Source: Amnibacterium kyonggiense (GTDB lineage: Bacteria > Actinomycetota > Actinomycetes > Actinomycetales > Microbacteriaceae). From it: 64,000 bases of DNA. Positions 16,698 through 26,951 of the stretch are shown piece after piece (the stretch's first letter is position 1; every line of letters begins with the position of its first letter). Below the pieces are notes generated by a model. It ran no database searches. It saw only the letters and a list, made by a program, of their open reading frames with translations, and was not told where the DNA came from. The stretch is from the NCBI RefSeq assembly GCF_004364555.1, contig NZ_SOAM01000001.1, positions 62,001 through 126,000 of the forward strand, written 5' to 3'. Made by a program: the position numbers and the translations under genes.

Positions 16698-17537
16698 ATG
16701 GATCTGCCGACGCTGACCGAGGTGCGCCTCCCCGCGTCGCGCGCGGACCTCGCGGCCCTGTCGTCGTCGGTGATCCCGCTCGGCGGCGGGACGTGGCTGT
16801 TCTCGGAGCCGCAGGACCACCTCACGGGCCTCGTCGACCTGACGACGCTCGGCTGGACGCCGTGGGAGGTCCGCCCGGACGGGGGCCTGTCCGTCGCCGC
16901 GACCTGCACGATGGCGCAGCTCGTCGCCATCCCGGCGCGCGACGACTGGTGCGCGCTGCCGCTCTTCCGGCAGTGCGCGGAGTCCCTCCTGCAGTCCTTC
17001 AAGATCTGGAACACCGCGACCGTCGGCGGCAACATCGCGACGGCGCTCGCGGCCGGCGCGCTGATCGGGCTCGGGGGCGCGCTCGACGCGGAGCTCGTGA
17101 TCTGGACCCCGGACGGCGGCGAGCGCCGCCAGCGCGTCGCGGACTTCGTCCTCGCGCAGCGGGTGACGACGGCCCGGCCCGGCGAGGTGATCCGGTCGAT
17201 CGAGTTCGCACCGGAGGCCCTCGCGGCGACGACCGCGTTCCGCCGCATCGCGCTCTCGCCCCTCGGCCGGGCCGGCACGGTGCTGGCGGCCCGCCGCGAC
17301 CGGGACGGATCGTTCGTGCTCTGCGTGACCGGCGGCACCACCCGCCCGGAGGTGATCCGCTTCCCGGACCTCCCCGCCCCGGCCGAGCTCGCGGCGGCGA
17401 TCGGTGCGATCGGGACCTGGTTCACCGACCCGCACGGCGCCGCGGACTGGCGCGAGGGCGTGTCCGCGCTGCTCGCGGAGGAGATCCGGCAGGAGCTGGC
17501 GCAGCAGGAGGGATCGACGCCGTGCGGTTCGAGGTGA
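16698..17537 (+). CDS. xanthine dehydrogenase, FAD-binding subunit
   Basis: 279 residues of the CO-dehydrogenase flavoprotein/molybdopterin dehydrogenase FAD-binding family. The FAD pyrophosphate loop is [12 protein letters not shown] near 25-36, and the second conserved site is [18 protein letters not shown] near 108-125. It takes electrons from the Fe-S domains of the next gene product and passes them to NAD+ or another acceptor in the oxidation of hypoxanthine and xanthine to urate. Its end overlaps the next gene by 16 bp. Confidence 0.9.
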   Translation: MDLPTLTEVRLPASRADLAALSSSVIPLGGGTWLFSEPQDHLTGLVDLTTLGWTPWEVRPDGGLSVAATCTMAQLVAIPARDDWCALPLFRQCAESLLQSFKIWNTATVGGNIATALAAGALIGLGGALDAELVIWTPDGGERRQRVADFVLAQRVTTARPGEVIRSIEFAPEALAATTAFRRIALSPLGRAGTVLAARRDRDGSFVLCVTGGTTRPEVIRFPDLPAPAELAAAIGAIGTWFTDPHGAADWREGVSALLAEEIRQELAQQEGSTPCGSR

Positions 17538-20194
17538 ACGGCGAGCCGGTCGAGGCCGCGCCCTTCCCGGGGCAGTGCCTCCGGACGCTCCTCCGCGAGA
17601 CCGGCCGGACCGAGGTGAAGAAGGGCTGCGACGCGGGCGACTGCGGTGCATGCGGCGTCCTCGTCGACGGCGAGCCCGTCCACTCGTGCATCGTGCCGGC
17701 GCACCGCGTGGCGGGCCGCAGCGTCACCACGGTCGCGGGGCTCGGCACGCCCGAGCACCTCTCCCCCGTGCAGCAGCGCTTCGTGGAGGCGGCCGGGTTC
17801 CAGTGCGGGTTCTGCACCGCCGGCATGGTGGTGACCGCGTCGACGACGACGGTCCAGGAGGCCGACGAGGCGGACCTGCCGCGGCTGTTCAAGGGCAACC
17901 TCTGCCGGTGCACGGGGTACCGCAGCATCCGCGACGCGCTCGCCGGGCGGGGAGCCACGGAGGAGCGCGGCGTCGCCGGCGGCATCGGCCGGGCGGTCCG
18001 CGCGCCCGCCGCCGAGCGGGTCGTCACGGGCCGGGAGGCCTACACGCTCGACACCGCGACCACGGCCCTGACGCACCTCGCGGTGCTGAAGAGCCCGCAT
18101 GCCGCTGCGCGCATCCGTCGGATCGACGCCGGGGCGGCGCTCGCGATGCCCGGCGTGCTCGCCGTGCTGACGCACGAGGACGTGCCGCAGGTGCTCTTCT
18201 CGACCGGCCGCCACCAGAACCGGCTCGAGGACCCGGACGACACCCTGATCCTCGACCCCGTCCTGCGCTTCGCCGGCCAGCGCGTCGCCGCCGTCGTCGC
18301 GGAGACGATCGGGCTCGCCGAGGCCGCCTGCCGCGCGATCGCCGTCGACTTCGAGGTCCTCCCCGCGGTCTTCGACCCCGAGGCGGCCCGCCGCCCGGGC
18401 GCTCCGCTCGTGCACGGCGACAAGGACGCGGCCGCGTCGCGCATCAGCGAGCCGACCCGGAACGTCGTCGCGCAGAAGCACGGGGAGCTCGGCTCGGTCG
18501 ACGCGGCGCTCGAAGAGGCCGACGTCGTCGTCTCGGGCAGCTGGCGGACCGCCCGCGTCGCGCACGCGTCCCTCGAGACGCATGCGACGCGCGGCTGGCT
18601 CGACGCGGACGGGCGCCTCGTCCTCCGCACCAGCTCGCAGGTGCCGTACCTCGTGCACGCGGAGCTCTGCCGCATCCTCGGGCTCGAGCCGGACCGCCTC
18701 CGGGTGTTCACGGCCCGCGTCGGCGGCGGCTTCGGCGGCAAGCAGGAGCTGCTGACGGAAGACCTCGTCGCCCTCGCCGTGCTGCGGACCGGCCGCCCCG
18801 TGCAGTACGAGTTCACGCGCGAGGACGAGTTCACGAACGCACCCCTCCGGCACCCGAAGCGGGTCGAGGTGACGCTCGGCGCGACGGCGGACGGCGTGCT
18901 GACGGCGATGGACGTCGACGTGCTCGCGGACACCGGCTCCTACGGCAACCACGGCCCGGGCGTCCTGTTCCACGGCAGCCACGAATCGCTCGCGCTCTAC
19001 CGGACGCCGAACCGCCGCGTGGACGCCGAGTCGGTCTACACGAACAATCCGCCCTCCGGCGCGTTCCGCGGCTACGGCCTCGGGCAGGTGATGTTCGCGC
19101 TCGAGTCCGCGATGGACGAGGTCGCGCGCCGGGTCGGGATCAGCCCGTTCGAGCTCCGGCGACGGAACGCGATCCGCCCCGGGGACCCGATCCTCGTCAC
19201 CGACGCGGACGAGGAGACGGACCTGCAGTACGGCGGGTACGGCCTGCCGGAGGCCCTCGACCTCGCGGAGGCGGCGCTCGCGGAGCCCGGCGAGCCCGTC
19301 CCGACCGGTCCGGACTGGCGGGTCGGCGAGGGCATGGCGGTCGGGATGATCGCGACCATGCCCCCGCGCGGTCACTTCAGCGAGGTGCGCCTGACGCTCG
19401 ACGCCGACGGCGGCGCCTCCCTCGACGTCGGCACCGCCGAGTTCGGCAACGGCACGACGACGGTGCACGCGCAGATCGTCGCGGAGCTGCTCGCGATCGC
19501 GCCCGACCGGGTGCGCATCCGCTCCTCCGACACCGACGGCGCGCGCTACGACACCGGCGCGTTCGGCTCGGCCGGCACCGTCGTCGCTGGCAAGGCGGTG
19601 CACCTCGCGGCGCTGACGATGCGCGACCGGGTGCTCGCCGCGGCCGGTCCGGGCGCCGCGCTCGAGGCAGGGGGCGTCCGCACCGTCACCGGCCTCCGTC
19701 CGCTCGGCGGGTTCGCCCCGCTCGAGACGACGGGGTCCGCGGACGGCACGCCCCGCGGCCTCGCCTTCAACGTCCACGCCTTCCGCGTCGCGGTGCACAC
19801 CGGCACCGGCGAGGTGCGCATCCTCAAGTCGGTGCAGGGCGTCGACGCCGGCACCGTCCTGAACCCCGAGCAGCTCCGCGGCCAGGTCGAAGGGGGCACC
19901 GCGCAGGCGATCGGCTCGGCGCTGTACGAGGAGGTGCAGGTCGTCGACGGGCACGTCGTCACCCGCACCTTCCGGAACTACCACATCCCCCAGATGGCGG
20001 ACGTGCCGACGACGGAGGTGCTGTTCGCCGGCACCTACGACGACCTCGGGCCGTTCGGCGCGAAGTCGATGAGCGAGGCGCCGTACAACCCGGTCGCCCC
20101 CGCGCTCGCGAACGCGATCCGCGACGCGATCGGCGTGCGCCCCTTCGAGCTGCCGATGTCGCGGGACCGGATCTGGCGTCTCCTGCACCCCTGA
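17522..20194 (+). CDS. xanthine dehydrogenase, fused 2Fe-2S and molybdopterin-binding subunit
   Basis: 890 residues. The N-terminus is the two-cluster Fe-S part: a plant-type [2Fe-2S] site with Cys near 36, 41, 44 and 56, and an alpha-helical site with Cys near 95, 98, 128 and 130. From about 165 on it is the Mo-cofactor part, with VGGGFGGKQE, SGAFRGYGLGQVMF, GAFGSAGTVVAGKAV and the catalytic Glu in GAKSMSEAPYNP. Xanthine dehydrogenase is the best guess because urate oxidase and the ureide genes are in the same window; a related aldehyde or nicotinate hydroxylase cannot be excluded. Start GTG 17522. Confidence 0.88.
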   Translation: MRFEVNGEPVEAAPFPGQCLRTLLRETGRTEVKKGCDAGDCGACGVLVDGEPVHSCIVPAHRVAGRSVTTVAGLGTPEHLSPVQQRFVEAAGFQCGFCTAGMVVTASTTTVQEADEADLPRLFKGNLCRCTGYRSIRDALAGRGATEERGVAGGIGRAVRAPAAERVVTGREAYTLDTATTALTHLAVLKSPHAAARIRRIDAGAALAMPGVLAVLTHEDVPQVLFSTGRHQNRLEDPDDTLILDPVLRFAGQRVAAVVAETIGLAEAACRAIAVDFEVLPAVFDPEAARRPGAPLVHGDKDAAASRISEPTRNVVAQKHGELGSVDAALEEADVVVSGSWRTARVAHASLETHATRGWLDADGRLVLRTSSQVPYLVHAELCRILGLEPDRLRVFTARVGGGFGGKQELLTEDLVALAVLRTGRPVQYEFTREDEFTNAPLRHPKRVEVTLGATADGVLTAMDVDVLADTGSYGNHGPGVLFHGSHESLALYRTPNRRVDAESVYTNNPPSGAFRGYGLGQVMFALESAMDEVARRVGISPFELRRRNAIRPGDPILVTDADEETDLQYGGYGLPEALDLAEAALAEPGEPVPTGPDWRVGEGMAVGMIATMPPRGHFSEVRLTLDADGGASLDVGTAEFGNGTTTVHAQIVAELLAIAPDRVRIRSSDTDGARYDTGAFGSAGTVVAGKAVHLAALTMRDRVLAAAGPGAALEAGGVRTVTGLRPLGGFAPLETTGSADGTPRGLAFNVHAFRVAVHTGTGEVRILKSVQGVDAGTVLNPEQLRGQVEGGTAQAIGSALYEEVQVVDGHVVTRTFRNYHIPQMADVPTTEVLFAGTYDDLGPFGAKSMSEAPYNPVAPALANAIRDAIGVRPFELPMSRDRIWRLLHP

Positions 20195-20252
20195 CGCGCG
20201 CGGATGCCGGTCGTTGCCGGAGGTCCACCGCCCTCGGGCAGGATGGTCGGCG

Positions 20253-21494
20253 ATGACCGTCGCGCAGCCCCGTCGATTCGCCGCGCTGCGGAACCCGCAG
20301 TGCGCGACCTACCTCGTCGGCGCGGCGCTGATGATGATGGCCGACAACATCGAGCACGTCATCACCTACTGGGTGCTGTGGCAGAAGTTCCACTCCCCCG
20401 CGCTCGCCGGGTTCGAGGTGATCAGCCACTGGCTGCCGTTCCTCCTGCTCTCCGTCCCGTTCGGCCAGCTCGCCGACCGCTACGACTGCCGCCGCATCAT
20501 CCAGGTCGGCGGGGTCCTCTTCGCCCTCGTGTCGATCGCGTGGGGCGTGCTGTTCGCGACCGGGACGCTCACCGTCTGGGCCGCGTGCATCCTGCTCGTG
20601 CTGCACGGCACCGCCGGCGCGATGTGGACGCCGGCGGAGCAGCTGCTGCTGCACGACTTCGTCGGCCGGGAGGAGCTCCCGAGCGCCGTCCGGCTCAACT
20701 CCACCTTCCGCAGCCTCGGCATCCTGTTCGGTCCGGTCGTCGGCGCCGTGCTGCTCGTCGGGCTCGGCTCGACGGTCGGCATCCTCGTCAACGCGCTCAT
20801 CTACGTGCCGCTGATCGTGTTCCTCTTCGTGACGCCGTTCACCGGCCACACGCGGGACGCGGACGTGCCGAGGCCGCGGGCCGGGTTCCGGGAGGCGTTC
20901 TCCACGCTGCGCCTGATCCGCACCGACCGGACGCTCGTCTCGATGCTGATCCTCGCGGGCCTCGGCTCCTTCTTCATCGGGGCGTCGCTGCAGACGACGA
21001 TGCCCGCCTTCGCCGACCGGTTCGGTGCGGGCGACGGCCTCGCCTACAGCGCGCTGCTCTTCGCGGTCGGCGCGGGCGGCGTCGTCGGCGGCGTGCTGCT
21101 CGAGGCGACGCGGCGCATCCCCTCGACCGTCGGCGCGGCCGTGGTGAGCACCGTCGCCTACGGCGCCGCGATCCTCGGCTTCGCGCTGACCGGCTGGTAC
21201 TGGCTCGCGCTCGCCCTGCTCTTCGTCGGCGGGATGGCGAACCTCGCGTCGATGTCGATCTCGCAGACCGTCGTCCAGCTCCTCGCGCCGCCCGCCGAGC
21301 GCGGCCGGGTCGTCGGCCTGTACGGGGTGTCCGCGAACGGCCTCCGGATGGGCAGCGGGCTCACGGTCGGGCTCTTCGGGCAAGCGGTCGGCGTCGGCCC
21401 GGCGCTCGCGTGGAGCTCCGCGGCGCTGCTCGTCGGCACCGCGATCGCCGGCGGCGTCGCCGAGCGCGGCCGCCGCCGCCTCCTCGCCCGCTGA
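20253..21494 (+). CDS. MFS transporter (enterobactin-exporter-like, MFS_3 type)
   Basis: 413 residues with 12 predicted membrane helices. The conserved loop 2-3 motif appears as FGQLADRYDCRRII near 70-83, and RLNSTFRSLGILFGPVVGAV near 148-167 is typical of exporters in this group. The C-terminal half starts at about residue 220. It follows the xanthine dehydrogenase genes by 58 bp on the same strand, but the family is associated with efflux rather than purine uptake. The substrate is unknown. Confidence 0.85.
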   Translation: MTVAQPRRFAALRNPQCATYLVGAALMMMADNIEHVITYWVLWQKFHSPALAGFEVISHWLPFLLLSVPFGQLADRYDCRRIIQVGGVLFALVSIAWGVLFATGTLTVWAACILLVLHGTAGAMWTPAEQLLLHDFVGREELPSAVRLNSTFRSLGILFGPVVGAVLLVGLGSTVGILVNALIYVPLIVFLFVTPFTGHTRDADVPRPRAGFREAFSTLRLIRTDRTLVSMLILAGLGSFFIGASLQTTMPAFADRFGAGDGLAYSALLFAVGAGGVVGGVLLEATRRIPSTVGAAVVSTVAYGAAILGFALTGWYWLALALLFVGGMANLASMSISQTVVQLLAPPAERGRVVGLYGVSANGLRMGSGLTVGLFGQAVGVGPALAWSSAALLVGTAIAGGVAERGRRRLLAR

Positions 21495-21500
21495 GAGGGT

Positions 21501-21584
21501 TTCCCGGATCAGGACGGATTCCGCGACACGCCGTCCGCGGGCCCTCCCGGCCCGGCGTGTCGCGAACCCGTCCTGAACGGGGAA
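21501..21584. repeat. long palindrome, family A copy 1, between convergent genes
   Basis: Arms of about 32 bp contain the outer pair TCAGGAC / GTCCTGA and the inner pair CGCGACACGCCG / CGGCGTGTCGCG, around a GC-rich loop of about 21 nt. It fills the gap between the MFS gene and the PhzF-type gene, so it should terminate both. The same core occurs at 23482-23565 and 36545-36625. Confidence 0.8.
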
Positions 21585-21585
21585 G

Positions 21586-22419
21586 CTAGAGGGCGGCGGT
21601 GCCGGCCAGGATCGTGCGGGTCGCGCCCGCGATCCAGACGCCGTCCGTCTCCTGCGTCACGCGGACGAGGCCGTCTGCGCCGACCCGCGCGCCCTGCCGG
21701 ACCGTGTAGCCGCCCGAGGCCCGACCGCTCGCGAAGAACCACGTCGCGATGCCGGCGTTGAGGCTGCCCGTCACCGGGTCCTCGTCGACGCCGAGACCCG
21801 GGACGAACGCCCGCACCTCGAAGTCCGCGGGACCGCCCGCGGGGTGGGGGCCGATCACGCCGGTCGGGAAGCGCATCCGCTGCAGGTCGGGCTGGATCTC
21901 GAGCACGGACGCCGCGTCCCCGAGGACCGCGACCACCCAGCCGGGGCCGTTGTCGACCCATTCGGCGGCGAGCACGTCCCACGCGCCGATACCGAGCCCC
22001 TCGGCGATCCGCGCGACCTCGTCGTCCGTCGCGGGACCCGAGCGGCGGAGGTCCGGCGCCGCGAACGCCCAGCCGTCCTCCGCCCGGCGCAGCGGCACGG
22101 CGCCGACGCCGCACTCCTGGACGAGCCGGTCCGCGCTCGACCCCCGGTGCTCCGCGACCGCGTGCGCGGAGCCGAGCGTCGGATGCCCGGCGAAAGGCAG
22201 CTCCTCGGTCGGCGTGAAGATGCGCAGCCGGTAGTCGGCCTCCGGCAGGCTCGGCGGCAGCACGAAGGTCGTCTCGGACAGGTTCGTCCACCGCGCGAAC
22301 GCGCGCATGGCGGCGTCGTCCAGACCGTCCGCGTCGAGCACCACGGCCACCGGGTTGCCCCCGAGCTCGGACCCGGGGAACACGTCGACCTGGCGGAACG
22401 GCCGCTCGCGGGCGCTCAC
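21586..22419 (-). CDS. PhzF family phenazine-biosynthesis-like isomerase/epimerase
   Basis: 277 residues of the two-lobed diaminopimelate-epimerase-like fold. It opens with FRQVDVFPGSELGGNPVAVVLDA; the conserved catalytic Glu is in NLSETTFV (about 47), and the second-half GVDEDPVTGSLNAGIATW motif is present near 210-228. Enzymes of this family isomerise small metabolites; most are uncharacterised. GTG 22419 overlaps the stop of the upstream aldo/keto reductase as GTGA, so both genes form an operon. Confidence 0.88.
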   Translation of the reverse strand: MSARERPFRQVDVFPGSELGGNPVAVVLDADGLDDAAMRAFARWTNLSETTFVLPPSLPEADYRLRIFTPTEELPFAGHPTLGSAHAVAEHRGSSADRLVQECGVGAVPLRRAEDGWAFAAPDLRRSGPATDDEVARIAEGLGIGAWDVLAAEWVDNGPGWVVAVLGDAASVLEIQPDLQRMRFPTGVIGPHPAGGPADFEVRAFVPGLGVDEDPVTGSLNAGIATWFFASGRASGGYTVRQGARVGADGLVRVTQETDGVWIAGATRTILAGTAAL

Positions 22420-23441
22420 GGGACGATCGGCCGGAACCGCTGCTGCACCGCCTGCGGGCCGTACGGGTACACCTCGGTCTGCGGCGTGCTCACCTCGGTG
22501 AGGCGGGCCAGGGCGTCCGCCCCGAGGTCGAGGTCGACCGCCGCGATGTTCTGCTGCAGCTGCTCGACGGTGCGGGCGCCCAGGATCGTGCTCGTGATCG
22601 CGGGCTGCGCGTCGAGCCACGCCAGCGCGACCGCGGCGGACGTCGTCCCGGCGCCGTCCGCGACCTCGCGCACCGCGTCGAGCACCGCCCAGGTGTGCTC
22701 GTCCTCGCTACGTGGCCCCCACGCCTCCATGCCGCGCTCCGGGTTCTCTCCGAGCCGGGTCGCGCCGCTCGGCGCGGTACCGCGCGTGTACTTGCCGGAG
22801 AGCCAGCCGCCCGCGAGGGGCGACCACGGCAGCAGGCCGACGCCCTGGTCGAGCGCGGCGGGCACGATCTCGTGCTCGATGCCGCGGACGAGCAGGCTGT
22901 ACTGCGGCTGCAGGGTGACGGGCGGCGCCCAGCCGTGGACCTTCGCGATCCAGGCCGCCTTCGTCAGCTGCCAGCCCAGGTAGTTCGAGAACCCGTAGGC
23001 CTTGATCTTCCCGGCGCGCACCGCGTCGTCCAGGAAGCGGAGGGTCTCCTCGATCGGCGTGAGGGCGTCCCAGGCATGGATCTGGTACAGGTCGACGCTG
23101 TCGACGCCGAGCCGCGCGAGGCTCGAGTCGAGGGCGTCCGTCAGGTGCCGGCGAGAGGCGCCGTAGTCGTTCGGCCCCGGGCCCATCGGGAAGCGGCCCT
23201 TCGTCGCGATGACGAGCTGCTGCGCCTCCGTCGGGTGCGCGGCGAGCCAGCGCCCGATGATCTGCTCCGAGACGCCCTTCGAGTAGACGTCGGCCGTGTC
23301 GAGGAAGTTGCCGCCCGCCTCGACGTACGCCTCGATGATCGTGCCGGAGGTCTCCTCGTCCGCCTCCGCGCCGAACGTCATCGTGCCGAGCGCCTGCACG
23401 GAGACGACCGTGCCCGTGTTCCCCATGGTCCTGTACCGCAT
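22416..23441 (-). CDS. aldo/keto reductase (Tas/AKR11-12-like)
   Basis: 341 residues of the larger AKR type. Catalytic residues: Asp and Tyr in NFLDTADVYSKGVSE (about 54-68), Lys in VIATKGRFPMG (about 89), His in DLYQIHAWDALTP (about 131). The NADPH-binding C-terminal part includes STILGARTVEQLQQNIAAV. The ATG at 23441 begins MRYRTMGNTGTVVS, the usual family start. It is coupled to the PhzF-type gene by a 4-bp overlap. Confidence 0.9.
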   Translation of the reverse strand: MRYRTMGNTGTVVSVQALGTMTFGAEADEETSGTIIEAYVEAGGNFLDTADVYSKGVSEQIIGRWLAAHPTEAQQLVIATKGRFPMGPGPNDYGASRRHLTDALDSSLARLGVDSVDLYQIHAWDALTPIEETLRFLDDAVRAGKIKAYGFSNYLGWQLTKAAWIAKVHGWAPPVTLQPQYSLLVRGIEHEIVPAALDQGVGLLPWSPLAGGWLSGKYTRGTAPSGATRLGENPERGMEAWGPRSEDEHTWAVLDAVREVADGAGTTSAAVALAWLDAQPAITSTILGARTVEQLQQNIAAVDLDLGADALARLTEVSTPQTEVYPYGPQAVQQRFRPIVP

Positions 23442-23481
23442 GGCCCCAGTCTGCGCGCAGCCGCCCGGGAGCCTCCGGTGC

Positions 23482-23565
23482 TTCACGGATCAGGACGATC
23501 CGGACGACACGCCGGTCAGGGGGCTGCCGGAACGGCGTGTCGCCGCTTCCGTCCTGATCCGTGAA
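23482..23565. repeat. long palindrome, family A copy 2
   Basis: TTCACGGATCAGGAC and GTCCTGATCCGTGAA arms with the inner CGACACGCCG / CGGCGTGTCG pair, loop about 20 nt. Unlike the other copies it lies between two minus-strand genes: after the galK stop and before the aldo/keto reductase start. It could end the galTK transcript. Confidence 0.8.
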
Positions 23566-23571
23566 AGCTGC

Positions 23572-24722
23572 CTAGAGGGCGCGGGCGCCGTCGGAGGGGA
23601 TCACCGTGAACGAGACGGGCTCGCGCCAGCCGCGCTCGGCGAAGACCTGGAGGACGTCGGCTGCGAGTGCGTCCGCCTCGTCCGCGGGCAGGAGGGCGAT
23701 CGCGCAGCCGCCGAAGCCGCCGCCCGTCATCCGCGCACCGACGGCGCCCGCCGCCTGCGCCGCCTCGACCACGGCGTCGAGCTGCGGCACGGAGATCTCG
23801 AAGTCGTCCCGCATCGACACGTGGCTCGCGTCCATCAGCTCGCCGAAGCGGACAAGGTCGCCCGCCTTCAGCGCCGCGACGCTCTCGAGCACGCGCGCGT
23901 CCTCCGTCACGACGTGCCGGACGCGCCGGAAGGTGACGTCGTCGAGCAGCTCCTGCGCGCGCGGCAGGTCGTCGACCGACAGGTCCCTGAGCGCCGCGAC
24001 GCCCATGGCGGCGGCGCCCCGCTCGCACGCGTCGCGCCGGTCGCGGTAGCCGCCGGTCGCGTGGCTGTGCTCGACCTTCGTGTCGACGACGAGGAGCACG
24101 AGCCCCGCGGCGTCGAAGCCGAGCGGCACCTGCTCGACGGCGAGGCTGCGGCAGTCGAGGAAGACCGCCGCGTCGGCCTGCCCGAAGACGCTCGCCGACT
24201 GGTCCATGATCCCGGTCGGCGCGCCGACCGCGATGTTCTCGGCCCGCTGGCCGATGCGGGCGAGGTCGCCGCGGTCGAAGCCGAGCCCCCACACGTCGTT
24301 CAGCGCCACCGCGACGGCCATCTCGATCGCGGCGGAGGACGACAGCCCCGCGCCGACCGGCACGTCGGAGTCGATCGCGACGTCGAACCCGTGCGTCGCG
24401 GGCGCGCCGCGGCGCTCGCCGATCGCCCAGGCGACGCCGAGCGGGTAGGCCGACCAGCCGGTGAACGCGCGCTGCTCGACGGCATCGAGGTCCGACTCGA
24501 CGACCGCCTCGTCGAAGGTCGACACGAGGCGGATCCGCCGGTCGTCCCGCGGCGAGAGGGCGATCGTCGTCGCCCGGTCGATCGCGAACGGCAGCACGAA
24601 GCCGTCGTTGTAGTCGGTGTGCTCGCCGATCAGGTTGACGCGGCCGGGCGCGCGCCAGAACCCGGCGGGGCTCCCGCCGAAGGTGGCGGCGAAGAGGTGG
24701 GCGACGGTGTCGGTGCCTGCGG

Positions 24723-24726
<4 letters not shown>
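23572..24726 (-). CDS. galK: galactokinase
   Basis: 384 residues, standard GHMP kinase. All three motifs are present: the galactokinase signature GRVNLIGEHTDYNDGFVLP near 28-46, the ATP-binding VPVGAGLSSSAAIEMAVA near 122-139, and RMTGGGFGGCAIALLP near 335-350. It phosphorylates galactose at C1 in the Leloir pathway, supplying the substrate of GalT encoded just upstream. The start overlaps the galT stop by 4 bp. Confidence 0.97.
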
Positions 24727-25847
<1,121 letters not shown>

Positions 25848-25892
25848 GCCACCTCTCCGGTCCTCGGGCTCAGGGCCCCGCGAAGCCTAGTG

Positions 25893-25904
25893 GTGAACGT
25901 TCAC
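25893..25904. promoter_or_regulatory. palindromic operator upstream of galTK (GTGAACGTTCAC)
   Basis: A perfect 12-bp palindrome with the central CG of LacI/GalR-family sites, 46 bp before the galT start and immediately upstream of a TAGGCT -10 box, so it sits inside the presumed core promoter. It also overlaps the last codon of the GNAT gene. Its sequence differs from the TGCAANCGCTTGCA sites, so a different regulator is expected. Confidence 0.55.
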
Positions 25905-26494
25905 GCACGCCCGAGTCGCGCACGCAGCCCGCTCCGCGCCGCGGGCCACTCGTCGCGCACGATCGAGAAGACGACGGTGTCGCGCAGCGAGCCGTCGGGC
26001 ATCACCCGGTGGTTGCGGAGGACCCCGTCCTGCTTCGCACCGAGCGCCGCGATCGCGCGGCGCGACTGCCGGTTGTGCCAGTGGGTGCGGAACTCGACGG
26101 CGATGCACTCGAGCTCGTCGAACGCCCTCGTGAGCTGCAGCAGCTTCGCCTCCGGGTTGATCGCGGTGCCCTGAGCGGAGCGGCCGAGCCAGGTGGCCCC
26201 GATCTCCACGCGCCGGTTCGCCGTGTCGACCTCCCAGTACGTCGTCTCGCCGACGGGCGTGCCGTCCGGCAGGCAGGTCGCCCACGGCACCATCCGGCCG
26301 GCGGCGTGGTCCGCGAGCCGCTGCTCGACGTCGGCCGCCATACCCTCCGGCGACGGGACCCACGTCGTCCACTTCCGCCACACGTCGCCGTCGGCCGCCG
26401 CACGGGCGAGGCCGGCGACGTGCTGCGGCCCGAGCGGCTCCAGCCGCACGTGCTCCCCGACGAGGAGGGCGGGGGCGAGCATCGGATCGGTCAC
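25901..26494 (-). CDS. GNAT family N-acetyltransferase (RimJ/RimL-like)
   Basis: 197 residues. The N-terminal LVGEHVRLEPLGPQHVAGLARAA, acetyl-CoA-binding core EIGATWLGRSAQGTAINPEAKLL near 110-135, and HNRQSRRAIAALGAKQDGVLRNH near 152-174 are typical of the RimJ/RimL/Acetyltransf_3 group that acetylates protein N-termini or small amines. GTG 26494 or ATG 26482 may be the start. It ends inside the presumed galT promoter. Confidence 0.85.
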   Translation of the reverse strand: MTDPMLAPALLVGEHVRLEPLGPQHVAGLARAAADGDVWRKWTTWVPSPEGMAADVEQRLADHAAGRMVPWATCLPDGTPVGETTYWEVDTANRRVEIGATWLGRSAQGTAINPEAKLLQLTRAFDELECIAVEFRTHWHNRQSRRAIAALGAKQDGVLRNHRVMPDGSLRDTVVFSIVRDEWPAARSGLRARLGRA

Positions 26495-26553
26495 TCCGCC
26501 ATCGAACCGCACGGCGGGCCCGGCCGCAGCCGGACCCGGCGGGCGGCGCGGCG

Positions 26554-26832
26554 TCAGGCCCGGCGCCGGCCGGAGACGGCGGTGTAGATGAGGAGCGCGA
26601 TGATCGCCCCGATGATGGAGCCGATGATGCCGGAGGGCTGCAGGAACCCGTCCTGCGCGTCGGCGTGGAAGATCAGGTAGCCGAGGAAGCCGCCCACGAA
26701 GGAGCCGACGATCCCGAGCAGGATCGTGGCGCCGATGCCCATGCTCTGCCGTCCGGGGACGACGGCGCGGGCGATGAAGCCGGCGATGAGGCCGACGATG
26801 ATCACGGTGATGAGGGTGCCGATGACGCCCAT
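26554..26832 (-). CDS. GlsB/YeaQ/YmgE family small membrane protein
   Basis: 92 residues, three helices, Gly-rich: IGTLITVIIVGLIAGFIARAV, then GATILLGIVGSFVGGFLGYL, then a third helix IIGSIIGAIIALLIYTAV. This is the transglycosylase-associated/GlsB family, often linked to general stress. GGACAGGAGA precedes the ATG. The length matches the family (80-95). Confidence 0.88.
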   Translation of the reverse strand: MGVIGTLITVIIVGLIAGFIARAVVPGRQSMGIGATILLGIVGSFVGGFLGYLIFHADAQDGFLQPSGIIGSIIGAIIALLIYTAVSGRRRA

Positions 26833-26951
26833 TGCTGTCTCCTGTCCCCGCGCACCGGTCGGTGCGCGGTGTCCGCCCGACGCTCGGGCGACCTCCAGTC
26901 GAGCAGCGGCGGGCGTCCAGCGGCACACCCCCAGGGGTGTAGGTTCCCGCC

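Noticed and set aside
16466-20188. A 1240-codon open frame antisense to xanthine dehydrogenase and other long antisense frames (for example 10567-12588, 34638-36539, 38744-40420)
   Set aside because: They mirror real genes in very GC-rich DNA, have Arg/Pro/Ala-rich low-complexity translations, no recognisable domains and no ribosome-binding sites.
20253-21494. Dedicated purine importer downstream of xanthine dehydrogenase
   Set aside because: It belongs to an exporter-like MFS branch and has no features of NCS1 or NCS2 purine permeases.
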